11,600 nt of DNA from Sulfurimonas sp. (GCA_027066935.1 JAMOMX010000218.1:1-11600), one strand, 5' to 3'; positions 4,993-11,600 are shown, counted from the stretch's first letter. A program made the numbers and translations. Notes: generated from the letters alone by a model not told the origin.

Positions 4993-7418
4993 TATTCACA
5001 TTTAAAACTACGAATAAATTCTGTAAATTTATCAATAGGTATTGGTTTAGAAAAAAAGTAACCTTGTACTTTATTGCAGTGTAAAACTCTTAAAGTCTTT
5101 ATATGTTCTTGTGTCTCAGAACCCTCAGCAATAACATCTTTGCCTAATGATCTAGCCATAGCAATAACAGTAGCTACAATAGAGCGGTCATCGTTATTTT
5201 TATCAATATCAAGAACAAAACTACGATCTATTTTAATTGTTTTTGCTGGTAACTTCTTAAGATAGCTCAATGATGAGTAACCTGTTCCAAAGTCATCAAT
5301 AGAAAGATTAAAACCCCTTTTATCTAATTCATCTAAAACAGATAATGCTTTATCTATATTATCCATAATTTGCGTCTCTGTAATCTCTAAATCAATATAA
5401 CACTTCTCAAGTCCAATATCCTCAACAATTTTACAAAAATCATCAATAAAAAAGACATCTTCAAGCTGTTTACTAGAGATATTGATTGATATTATTAATT
5501 TATCTCCTTCATCGTGAAGTTTTTTAGTATCACTAATTGCTTGTCTTGCTACCCATAGGCCTAATTCTGATATATATCCCATATCCTCAGCTATCTGTAT
5601 AAATTCATCAGGTCTTACTAAACCTTTTTCAGAATTATTCCATCGGATTAATGCCTCCATTCCATAGACACTTTTTGTTTCAAGATTTATTTGTGGTTGA
5701 TACTCTAAAAATAGTTCATTTTTACCAATTGCATTACGTAAACCATTTTCTATTAATACTCGTTTTGTAATCTTATCATTCATAGTTTGAGTATAAAATT
5801 TATAATTTCGCTTTCCACTCTCTTTAACTTGATACATAGCTGTATCAGCTGCTTTTACAAGTTCATCATATGTTTCTCCATCATCAGGAAAGATACTAAT
5901 CCCCATACTAACACCTGTATATAATTTTTTCTCATCAACATAAATTGGTGTATTGAATTTTTTAATTATTTTTTCAGCAATATATCTTATGTCGATAATT
6001 GAATCTATCCCCTCTAGTAAAACTATAAATTCATCACCACCCAAGCGTGCAAAAGTATCTTGTTCTCGTATCAGATTTTTTATAGATTTTGCTACTTTAA
6101 TTAGAAATTTATCACCAATAAAATGTCCAAGCGTATCGTTTATATTTTTAAAATTATCCATATCTATAAATAAAAAAACCATTTTTTTACCGCTACGCTT
6201 TAGTGCAGAGATTCTATTGTTAACACGCTCATGAAATAGTGTTTTATTTGGCAGTTCTGTTAGTGGGTCATAATATGCTAAATTATGAATAATATCATCT
6301 TTTTGTTTTTTTTCAGTAATATCATTAACTATGGAGATATAGTTCGTTAAGCAGCCATCGTTATTATATAAAGGGATTATATTAATTTCTGCTATATATG
6401 ATTCTCCATTCTTTTTACGATCATGCATCTCACCTTTCCACTGACCTTTATTGTTGATATCATCCCATAAAGATTTATAAAAAAGATCATCATGCCAACC
6501 AGAACTAAACATTTTTGGTGTATTTCCTTTAACCTCACTAAGGGAATATCCAGATATATTACTAAATGCTTTATTTATTTTAATAATTTTTTGCTTTTCA
6601 TCAGTTATAAGTACTCCATCATTCATTTTTTCAAATATTGCTGAAGATAAAATAAGTTTATTTTGTGTATTTTTTCGTTCTGTTATATCATGTACAGTGC
6701 CAATTGATTTTATTTGGTTGCCATCACTATCAAACTCATGCTCACATCTCTCTTCAACAAACCCTATATCACCATTCTCTCGAATAATACGATGTTCAAC
6801 TTGATAACCTTTTTTTTCTTTAATAGAGTTCATGTAACTATTGTTTACTAATTCAATATCATCAGGATGGACATAACTTAAAAAGGTTTCATAGGTAACT
6901 TTTTTTGATTGAGGCTTTAAACCAAAAATATTATAAACTTTATCAGACCAATATAGAGTGTTTTTAATTAGGTCTAGTTCCCAGTGTCCCACATTTGCTA
7001 AAGCTTGTGCTTGAAGAAGTCCTGAGTTTAGTTTTTTATATTTTAGCTCCTCTTGCTTCTCTTTTGTGATATCCCAAAAAACACCTATCAATCCAGCAAT
7101 TTTTCCATCAAAATAGATAGGTTTTTTTATAATTCTTATTACTCTTTCTTCATCATTAATAACTATATTTTTTTCAATATCTTTTTGTTTTTTGTTTTTT
7201 ATTAAGTTTATATCATCTTGAATATATTTTTGAGCAATATCCTTAGGAAAAAAATCAAAATCACTCTTTTTAATTATTTCAGATGAGGTTTTACCAATTG
7301 AGTCACAATAAGTTTTATTTACATAAAGATAGATTGAATTAATATCTTTCACAAATATATTTTGATCTAGTGAATCAAGAATCATTTTATTATCAAATAA
7401 TTGTTTTGACTTACTCAC
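4989..7418 (-). CDS. Triple-PAS GGDEF-EAL cyclic-di-GMP signalling protein, GTG start
   Basis: This is an 809-residue protein without transmembrane segments or signal peptide, so a cytosolic sensor. Three PAS domains cover about 12-118, 135-250 and 258-370, each ending in a PAC-type 'DITxxK/R' (DITKEK, DITERK, DITEKK). The GGDEF domain (about 375-545) has an intact GGDEF at 460-464 and an inhibitory-site RxxD (REQD, 451-454) at the proper five-residue distance. The EAL domain (about 553-805) has MEAL (587-590), NISSKQL, EITET (678-682), DDFGTGYSSL (708-717), KIDRSF (729-734) and QGYFFSKP. All point to active synthase and phosphodiesterase folds. The usual AEGVET is AEGSET (764-769). The start is GTG at 7416-7418 with AAAGGC about 8-9 nt upstream; the next ATG, 11 codons in, has no ribosome site. 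It is divergent from serS. The PAS ligands are not predictable. Confidence 0.93.
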   Translation of the reverse strand: MSKSKQLFDNKMILDSLDQNIFVKDINSIYLYVNKTYCDSIGKTSSEIIKKSDFDFFPKDIAQKYIQDDINLIKNKKQKDIEKNIVINDEERVIRIIKKPIYFDGKIAGLIGVFWDITKEKQEELKYKKLNSGLLQAQALANVGHWELDLIKNTLYWSDKVYNIFGLKPQSKKVTYETFLSYVHPDDIELVNNSYMNSIKEKKGYQVEHRIIRENGDIGFVEERCEHEFDSDGNQIKSIGTVHDITERKNTQNKLILSSAIFEKMNDGVLITDEKQKIIKINKAFSNISGYSLSEVKGNTPKMFSSGWHDDLFYKSLWDDINNKGQWKGEMHDRKKNGESYIAEINIIPLYNNDGCLTNYISIVNDITEKKQKDDIIHNLAYYDPLTELPNKTLFHERVNNRISALKRSGKKMVFLFIDMDNFKNINDTLGHFIGDKFLIKVAKSIKNLIREQDTFARLGGDEFIVLLEGIDSIIDIRYIAEKIIKKFNTPIYVDEKKLYTGVSMGISIFPDDGETYDELVKAADTAMYQVKESGKRNYKFYTQTMNDKITKRVLIENGLRNAIGKNELFLEYQPQINLETKSVYGMEALIRWNNSEKGLVRPDEFIQIAEDMGYISELGLWVARQAISDTKKLHDEGDKLIISINISSKQLEDVFFIDDFCKIVEDIGLEKCYIDLEITETQIMDNIDKALSVLDELDKRGFNLSIDDFGTGYSSLSYLKKLPAKTIKIDRSFVLDIDKNNDDRSIVATVIAMARSLGKDVIAEGSETQEHIKTLRVLHCNKVQGYFFSKPIPIDKFTEFIRSFKCEY

Positions 7419-7447
7419 TAATTTTGCCTTTAAAAATATTTTTATAC

Positions 7448-7453
7448 ATTTTA
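7448..7453 (-). promoter_or_regulatory. Candidate -10 element for the GGDEF-EAL gene
   Basis: On the minus strand this reads TAAAAT. Initiation near 7441 would leave about 22 nt before the GTG start, containing AAAGGC. The surroundings are very AT-rich, so other -10-like sequences nearby are equally possible. Confidence 0.25.
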
Positions 7454-7505
7454 CACTATTAACATTACATTTTAATTAAATAATTATCCTTTTAATATAT
7501 TTTGA

Positions 7506-7511
7506 TATAAT
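7506..7511 (+). promoter_or_regulatory. Candidate -10 element for serS
   Basis: TATAAT is preceded by TTTTGA and an AT-rich tract with TTATCC 16 bp upstream as a poor -35. Initiation near 7518 would give a leader of about 40 nt containing both copies of the 14-bp repeat. Confidence 0.45.
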
Positions 7512-7525
7512 TTCGATACTTAAAC

Positions 7526-7553
7526 TTTATACTGGAAAATTTATACTGGAAAA
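7526..7553 (+). repeat. Tandem 14-bp duplication carrying the serS ribosome site
   Basis: TTTATACTGGAAAA occurs twice in direct succession (7526-7539 and 7540-7553). It is followed by TTTATG, whose ATG is the serS start. Each copy has a GGA Shine-Dalgarno core; the second is 6 nt from the ATG, the first 20 nt. The copies are identical, which suggests a recent slippage-type duplication in the leader. Confidence 0.9.
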
Positions 7554-7556
7554 TTT

Positions 7557-8807
7557 ATGATTGATTTAAAACTATTACAAAAAGATTTTAAAAATGTTAG
7601 TGCAAAACTTACAAGAAAAGGCGTGAGCCAAGAACTTTTAGATGACTTGAAAAACAAAAATGAAGAACTAAAGATTGCAAAAACAGATTTTGAATCTCTT
7701 CAAGCTCTGCAAAATTCAATGAGTAAAGAGTTTGGTGTATATAAGCGAGAAGGTAAAGATATATCTGAATTAAAAGCAAAAGTTGATGCAAATAAAATTA
7801 AAATAGCTGAAGCTTTAGATATACAAAGACAAAAACAAGAATCACTAGAATCCTTAGCTATGAGTATTCCAAATATGCCAGATGATTCAGTTGCTGATGG
7901 TGAAGATGAAGATGATAACATTGAAATTAAAAAAGTATTAACTCCATCAACATTTGATTTTACCCCTAAAGAGCATTGGGAATTAGCTCAACAAAATGGT
8001 TGGATAGATTTTGAGCGTGGTGTAAAACTTGCAACTAGTCGTTTTTCTGTAAGTTTTGGAATGGGAGCCAGACTTGAGCGCGCACTTATTAACTTTATGT
8101 TAGACTTTAATCGTTCACGTGGATTTGATGAAGTAAGCGTTCCATCACTTGTAAATCGTACAGCATTAGAGGGGACAGGGCAACTTCCAAAATTTGAAGA
8201 TGACCTTTATAAAATGGAAGAGATGGAACTATTTTTAATTCCAACAGCAGAAGTTCCTCTAACAAATTTATATCAAGATGAGATACTTACCAAAGAAGAA
8301 CTTCCAAAAAAAATGACTGCTTATACATCATGCTTTAGAAAAGAGGCAGGAGCTGCTGGAAGAGATACGCGAGGAATGATTCGTCAACATCAATTTCATA
8401 AAGTAGAACTTGTAACAATAGCAAATCCTAATGAGAGTGAAAAAATCTTTGATGAGATGGTAGAGTGTGCATCTGATTTATTAACAGCCTTGAAACTCCC
8501 TCACCGCTTAGTAAGCCTTTGTACTGGTGATCTAGGCTTTGGAGCAGCATATACTACAGACCTTGAAGTTTGGCTACCAGGACAAAATACTTATCGTGAA
8601 ATAAGTTCTATCTCAAATACAAGAGAGTTCCAAGCAAGACGAGCAAAAATTCGTTTTAAAGATGGAAAGAAAAATAGCTTTGTTCATACACTAAACGGCT
8701 CTTCTTTAGCGGTTGGTCGCACACTTGTGGCAATTATGGAAAATAATCAAAACGAAGATGGAAGTATTGATATTCCTGAGGTATTAAAACCTTACTTAAA
8801 TATGTAA
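7557..8807 (+). CDS. serS: Seryl-tRNA synthetase
   Basis: This class II aminoacyl-tRNA synthetase activates serine with ATP and charges tRNA-Ser (and tRNA-Sec where present). The 416 residues match the normal length. The N-terminal arm (about 1-105) is a long heptad-rich antiparallel coiled coil that grips the tRNA extra arm. The catalytic core follows: IPTAEVPLTNLY (228-239, with the serine-binding TAE), motif 2 FRKEAGAAGRDTRGMIRQHQ (260-279) and motif 3 NGSSLAVGRTLVAIME (380-395). The ATG at 7557 sits 6 nt behind GGA in the duplicated leader. The downstream small ORF starts 14 bp after the stop and may be co-transcribed. It is divergent from the GGDEF-EAL gene. No frameshift or missing key residue is seen. 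Confidence 0.98.
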   Translation: MIDLKLLQKDFKNVSAKLTRKGVSQELLDDLKNKNEELKIAKTDFESLQALQNSMSKEFGVYKREGKDISELKAKVDANKIKIAEALDIQRQKQESLESLAMSIPNMPDDSVADGEDEDDNIEIKKVLTPSTFDFTPKEHWELAQQNGWIDFERGVKLATSRFSVSFGMGARLERALINFMLDFNRSRGFDEVSVPSLVNRTALEGTGQLPKFEDDLYKMEEMELFLIPTAEVPLTNLYQDEILTKEELPKKMTAYTSCFRKEAGAAGRDTRGMIRQHQFHKVELVTIANPNESEKIFDEMVECASDLLTALKLPHRLVSLCTGDLGFGAAYTTDLEVWLPGQNTYREISSISNTREFQARRAKIRFKDGKKNSFVHTLNGSSLAVGRTLVAIMENNQNEDGSIDIPEVLKPYLNM

Positions 8808-8821
8808 TTTAAAGTTTTTTG

Positions 8822-9037
8822 ATGAAAATATGGATTTCTGATATACAATCTCCTAGCAATCGCATTATAAAGCTTAACTGCGAAGATCACAGCGGGTTTA
8901 AATATCTTGGTGATTTTGATGATGATAAATTAAAAGACTTTCTTTTAGAGTTGCAAGAGAGCATCAATGTAGATAAAAATATAAAGTTATTAAAATATTA
9001 TGGCTATCTTCATCTTTTTATCATCTCTAAAAAATAA
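8822..9037 (+). CDS. Unrecognised 71-residue protein downstream of serS
   Basis: The ORF starts ATG at 8822 (a TTG immediately before it is also in frame) and ends TAA at 9035-9037. I do not recognise the family. The chain has no signal peptide or clear membrane segment. It alternates strand-like stretches (MKIWISD, NRIIKLNC, YLHLFIISKK) with one acidic amphipathic helix (DDDKLKDFLLELQESI), suggesting a small alpha/beta fold. One cysteine is present. The ribosome site is weak (AAAG about 8 nt upstream). Only 14 bp separate it from serS, which favours one transcript. Its codon use resembles its neighbours and the frame fills the space up to the convergent kinase gene, so I think it is real. 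Confidence 0.55.
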   Translation: MKIWISDIQSPSNRIIKLNCEDHSGFKYLGDFDDDKLKDFLLELQESINVDKNIKLLKYYGYLHLFIISKK

Positions 9038-9063
9038 TTAGACCTCTTTCAAAACCTTAAAAA

Positions 9064-10341
9064 TTAGACTTGTTTTGGTAATATTATACTAAAAAGAGCA
9101 CCTCTTGAAGTATTTACGACATTAATGCTTCCGTGAAGGTGTGTCTCTATAATCATTTTAGCCATATAAAGACCAAGACCTGTTCCATTTTTAGATTTTT
9201 TACTAAAATATGGATCAAAAATTTTCTTAAAAATATCTTCATCTATCCCACCACCATTATCTTCTATATTGATAATTAAAGTGTCCTCCACACTCTTAAT
9301 ATCTATCCATAAATGGCGGTCATCATCTTTCTCTTCTAAAATATCAATCGCATTATTACAAATGTTAAGTAGTGCTTGAATAACTTCATTGACATAAATT
9401 TCTATAAATTCATTTTCATATTCCTCAATATGCATCTTAATTTTAGCTACTTTTAATCTAGAATCAGTAAATTTCCTTAAACGTTGAATTAATGTACTTA
9501 CTTCTATCTTTTGAGTAGATTTTTCAGGTTTAAAGTAAGTTTGGAAATCATCTATAGTATCAGATAGATAAGTCATTGTATTTGAAATTTTATCCAATAT
9601 TCTATCTTGTTCAGTTTCTTCTTTGCCCTCTAATATAGACTTTACTCTCTCATTTGCGATCATTAATGTAGTTGTTGATAGTGGTTGACGCCATTGATGA
9701 GCTATCATACTCATCATCTCCCCCATTGCTGCAAAGCGAGATTGCATAATCATTAAAGATTTTTGCTCCATTATCTCTTTTTCAAAATTTAAAATTTTAT
9801 TAGTATATGACCTAAAAAAAAGCATAGCAATTACTAATCCTAAAACTGAACTTATTATTGCTTTTTGAGAAAGTTGTAAATCTGTAAATATATCACCTAA
9901 AACAATCACTATAATTGATAAAATAATAATTGTATTTCCAGCTCTAGCACCACCTGTGATATAGGCTACAAAAGCAAGAAGGTAGAACCAAATCATACGA
10001 AATTCATCATCAGGGACAGTTAAAAAAGCAGTGATAAAATTTAAAAAAGAACCTGCGTACATCAAATATGCACATTGAATATAACGATTCTTTGGACCCC
10101 TTAATCTAATCATAAGTACCATATTAAATACAACTATTATATAGTTAGAGACTGTCTGTATAGTGCCAAGCGGATTAATTTCAAATACACTTAAAGTGGA
10201 AAATATAAAACTAAATATCGCTATCACTATTAATGATATGTTTAATATCTTATATTTGTACTTTAAAAGAGTTTCTTCTTTTGTAAAAATATGTCCACTA
10301 AGAAGTAAGTTCTTAAAAAATAAACTTTGTTTTTGCTTCAT
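9064..10341 (-). CDS. Membrane sensor histidine kinase without adjacent response regulator
   Basis: The protein has about 425 residues. The N-terminal half has about six hydrophobic segments (roughly 35-56, 65-80, 90-108, 116-132, 136-154 and 162-178), so sensing is probably in or at the membrane. A linker leads to a HisKA-type dimerisation domain with IAHQWRQPL, whose H216 is the predicted phosphorylation site (numbered from the first of two adjacent ATGs). The ATPase domain follows: N-box NICNNAID (327-334), DNGGGID (362-368), FDPYFSKK (376-383) and GTGLGL (387-392). All catalytic boxes are intact. Two ATGs stand in tandem; AAAGG is only 2 nt from the first (10344) and 5 nt from the second, so 10341 is preferred. 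No receiver-domain gene is in the window. The partner and signal are unknown. It is convergent with the small ORF after serS. Confidence 0.92.
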   Translation of the reverse strand: MKQKQSLFFKNLLLSGHIFTKEETLLKYKYKILNISLIVIAIFSFIFSTLSVFEINPLGTIQTVSNYIIVVFNMVLMIRLRGPKNRYIQCAYLMYAGSFLNFITAFLTVPDDEFRMIWFYLLAFVAYITGGARAGNTIIILSIIVIVLGDIFTDLQLSQKAIISSVLGLVIAMLFFRSYTNKILNFEKEIMEQKSLMIMQSRFAAMGEMMSMIAHQWRQPLSTTTLMIANERVKSILEGKEETEQDRILDKISNTMTYLSDTIDDFQTYFKPEKSTQKIEVSTLIQRLRKFTDSRLKVAKIKMHIEEYENEFIEIYVNEVIQALLNICNNAIDILEEKDDDRHLWIDIKSVEDTLIINIEDNGGGIDEDIFKKIFDPYFSKKSKNGTGLGLYMAKMIIETHLHGSINVVNTSRGALFSIILPKQV

Positions 10342-10356
10342 CATTACCTTTCGTCT

Positions 10357-10578
10357 TCATTTGAGCACACCTCTAAAAATTTTAACTTTTTCAGCATTAT
10401 AGCAGATATGCCAATGCAAGGCAAAATCATGATGTGCTAAGTCAGGGCTGATTCATTCTAAAAGATAATACAGTCTTTTAATATTACCACCAATCATTCG
10501 AATAGCTTGAGGAAAGCTTATATGTTTTTCTCTTTTTTTAGAATTAATCAGTTTATTTTGAGAACCAAAGCGTGGCTT
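10357..10578 (-). pseudogene. Decayed reading frame behind the ORF6N-type fragment
   Basis: Immediately after the stop at 10579-10581, the same minus-strand frame stays open for 41 codons to TGA at 10453-10455 and then another 31 codons to TGA at 10357-10359. The first part ends IGGNIKRLYYLLE; the second includes PDLAHHDFALHWHI. The latter resembles NDLAHHILEHI, the end of the neighbouring ORF6N-type gene, and at DNA level GCTAAGTCA...TTCATT recurs (10436-10457 and 10604-10618). I do not recognise a family for the first part. It has no start codon with a ribosome site, so it is probably non-coding debris, perhaps with a degenerate copy of the neighbour's 3' end. Random open frames of this length are not rare in AT-rich DNA. 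Confidence 0.3.
10396..10424 (-). promoter_or_regulatory. Near-consensus sigma-70 promoter for the histidine kinase
   Basis: On the minus strand, TTGCCT (10419-10424), a 17-bp spacer and TATAAT (10396-10401) are seen, with an extended TGC before the -10. The predicted start near 10389 gives a leader of about 48 nt to the kinase gene. This is the best-formed promoter in the window, and it lies inside or next to the decayed gene debris to its right. Confidence 0.65.
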
Positions 10579-11154
10579 TTAGATATGCTCCAATATGTGG
10601 TGGGCTAAGTCATTCATTTTACTGAAAGCAAAAGTCTTTTTCCCTAAATCCTTTAAACTGGCACCTATATGATAAACTTCCTTATTATCAATAATTAAAA
10701 ATCTATCATGAAATTTTTTATTTGTTTTTATAGATATATCTTTGTACTGTTTATTATATTTTTCTAAATCTAGTTTTAGTGCTTTTGGGAAAGTGTTAGT
10801 ATGGATTGTAACTTCTATGTTTTGATTTTTACTGAATAAAAGTAGAGAACTATCATCTACAAAGTTATCTATAAGTACAATACTGCTTTTAGCACTTCTG
10901 ATAAGGTTTGATACGAAATTATGGGCATCAAATATTTGTCTATCGAAAAATATACCTTGTGACTGTATATGATTTTTATCTTCTAGGGCTTCAAATACTT
11001 TATCAAATTTATCATCGTGTTTTAAAAGTTTTTGTTCTATATTATCAAATTTTTGAAATATAAGAGCATTTTGAGATATGAGTTTTCTCATATTAACAAA
11101 ACTATCCATTATCCTTATACTATGTACAAAGAATGTTGAGCGAATATGGTTCAA
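10579..11154 (-). pseudogene. 5'-truncated ORF6N-family gene: linker and PLD-like C-terminal domain only
   Basis: The 191 open codons match, from memory, the C-terminal two thirds of ORF6N-domain proteins found on phages, plasmids and islands. Features are SIRIMDSFVNMRK (12-24), a coiled linker with FDNIEQKLLKHDDKFDKVFEALEDK (36-60, in two halves), then QGIFFDRQIFDAHNF (66-80), SAKSSIVLIDNFVDDSSLL and HDRFLIID (149-156), and YHIGASLKDLGKK (161-173). The HxRxxxxD (H149, R151, D156) is a phospholipase-D-like signature. The N-terminal ORF6N DNA-binding domain is missing. An in-frame TAA (11161-11163) sits three codons before the only nearby start, a TTG at 11152-11154 without a ribosome site. 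The break therefore falls at 11155-11182, where a fragment on the other strand begins. A short expressed product starting inside cannot be excluded. Confidence 0.7.
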
Positions 11155-11182
11155 AAAGAGTTATAAATTTTTTAGTTTATGA

Positions 11183-11365
11183 GGAAAGATTTTATCCTTT
11201 AGTGCTTCAAAAGTTGAAAAATCAAGAAGAATAAATGTGATGATGAGAGCTGATATCATAGATGTTTTACCACAAAGACTTGTTGAGTTTAATGGTAATC
11301 GTAGTGCTTATTTGCAAAACTTAGTTATTAAAGATTTGCATTCTCATAATGTTGAAAATTATTAA
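11183..11365 (+). pseudogene. Ribbon-helix-helix antitoxin-like fragment without a clear start
   Basis: This is a 60-codon open stretch after an in-frame TGA (11180-11182), ending TAA at 11363-11365. Residues SRRINVMMRADIIDVLPQRL and FNGNRSAYLQNLVIKDL follow the ribbon-helix-helix plan: an N-terminal beta strand with alternating residues (RINVMM), helix, a turn with G-N-R-S, and a second helix. CopG/Arc-type antitoxins and repressors have this shape. The first ATG in frame is at 11240 and would cut off part of the DNA-contacting strand; it lacks a good ribosome site. A GAGGAAA at 11181 looks like a ribosome site but no start codon follows in frame. It could be a gene broken at its 5' end or one using an unusual start. 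No toxin partner is visible. Confidence 0.45.
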
Positions 11366-11384
11366 GATTTATAATTTTAGTATG

Positions 11385-11413
11385 CGTTACCAAGTTTGAA
11401 ACTTGGCAACGAG
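11385..11413. repeat. REP-like palindrome
   Basis: GTTACCAAGT (11386-11395), loop TTGAA, ACTTGGCAAC (11401-11410) form a 10-bp stem with a single A-C mismatch, framed by C and GAG. The plan 'CGTT-CCAAG...CTTGG-AACGAG' resembles a palindromic intergenic repeat I recall from many bacterial genomes (CGTTCCCA...TGGGAACGAG type). Only one copy is in this window, so repetitiveness is not shown here. Confidence 0.5.
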
Positions 11414-11473
11414 AGATATTTTTCATTTGATCAGTTCCTAATGAGGAAAACTTCAAACCCAACATAAACAATT

Positions 11474-11600
11474 TTAATTTTTAATTTTTATAATATATTC
11501 TTGTTCTAGTAAATAATGTTTTTTCGTATCGCTACTCTCTACTACTGTTCTTTTTTCTTCACCTCTTAACATCATGGGCTCGGTTTCTGAGACTTCATAT
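11474..11600 (-). CDS. C-terminal end of an unidentified gene (runs off right edge)
   Basis: On the minus strand an open frame enters from the right edge, gives 41 residues and ends with TAA at 11474-11476. The visible tail is strongly charged (MMLRGEEKRTVVESSDTKKH) and ends YIIKIKN. No domain can be recognised from so little. The length without a stop and the polar, non-repetitive composition favour a real coding end, but a chance open frame is possible. Confidence 0.4.
   Translation of the reverse strand, partial: YEVSETEPMMLRGEEKRTVVESSDTKKHYLLEQEYIIKIKN

Larger units (their letters stand above)
11155..11473. other. 319-bp junction region without an intact gene
   Basis: Between the ORF6N-type fragment and the partial gene at the right edge lie the break point (about 11155-11182), the ribbon-helix-helix fragment, a REP-like palindrome (11385-11413) and a small hairpin TTCCT-AATG-AGGAA (11435-11448). 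I see no tRNA, no transposase and no clear terminal inverted repeats. The composition is like the rest of the window. Confidence 0.6.

Noticed and set aside
5953..6234. Plus-strand 93-codon open frame inside the GGDEF-EAL gene
   Set aside because: It lies opposite the conserved GGDEF coding region and has no supporting ribosome site; a shadow.
9038..9063. Possible terminator between the small ORF and the histidine kinase gene
   Set aside because: Only a weak 6-bp CAAAAC/GTTTTG pairing with a 16-base loop could be found, extending into the kinase gene; not enough to call.
9036..9069. AATTAGAC occurring twice (9036-9043 and 9062-9069), like a target-site duplication around an 18-bp segment
   Set aside because: The segment is too short for any element, and an 8-bp AT-rich match is plausible by chance; one copy is simply part of the kinase gene's end.
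11366..11463. Minus-strand open frame through the REP-like palindrome
   Set aside because: It is short, crosses the palindrome and antisense of the ribbon-helix-helix fragment, has no ribosome site and no recognisable composition; treated as chance.

Overview
This is an AT-rich, gene-dense stretch of bacterial chromosome. The genes sit in short units with frequent strand switches, tight convergent ends and compact divergent promoters. The protein sequences, the base composition and the gene types (a triple-PAS GGDEF-EAL protein, an orphan multi-pass histidine kinase, a small secreted three-cysteine protein) suggest a Campylobacterota member such as the Sulfurimonas/Sulfuricurvum/Arcobacter groups. 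This placement is inference from sequence character; no 16S or other marker search was possible.

Layout: 1-766 (minus) is the N-terminal part of uvrB, which runs off the left edge. 897-2618 (plus) encodes an exported repeat (probable beta-propeller) protein with a C-terminal OmpA-like domain, and its coding end carries a perfect 13-bp hairpin. A two-gene minus-strand unit follows: a small sigma-region-4-like protein (start corrected to 3289) and a small exported three-cysteine protein. serB (minus) and a MetF-family methylenetetrahydrofolate reductase gene (plus, TTG start) diverge from a compact region with overlapping -10 elements. A large minus-strand gene with a GTG start encodes PAS-PAS-PAS-GGDEF-EAL. 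Divergent from it is serS, preceded by a tandem 14-bp duplication that doubles its Shine-Dalgarno sequence, with an unrecognised 71-residue ORF just behind. A membrane histidine kinase (minus) has a near-consensus sigma-70 promoter.

The right-hand end, from about 10.36 kb, is different. It holds debris of accessory genes: a 5'-truncated ORF6N-family gene that keeps only its linker and its PLD-like C-terminal domain, a reading frame with internal stops behind it, a ribbon-helix-helix (antitoxin-like) fragment without a clear start on the other strand, a REP-like palindrome, and the C-terminal end of an unidentified minus-strand gene.

Functionally, the core genes cover DNA repair (uvrB), serine metabolism and charging (serB, serS), one-carbon metabolism (metF-like), and signalling (c-di-GMP enzyme, histidine kinase). 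I see no complete novel defence or mobile system. The most unusual material is the decayed accessory patch at the right end, the sigma-like plus three-cysteine pair, and the propeller-OmpA protein. I found no rRNA, tRNA, CRISPR array or intact insertion sequence.
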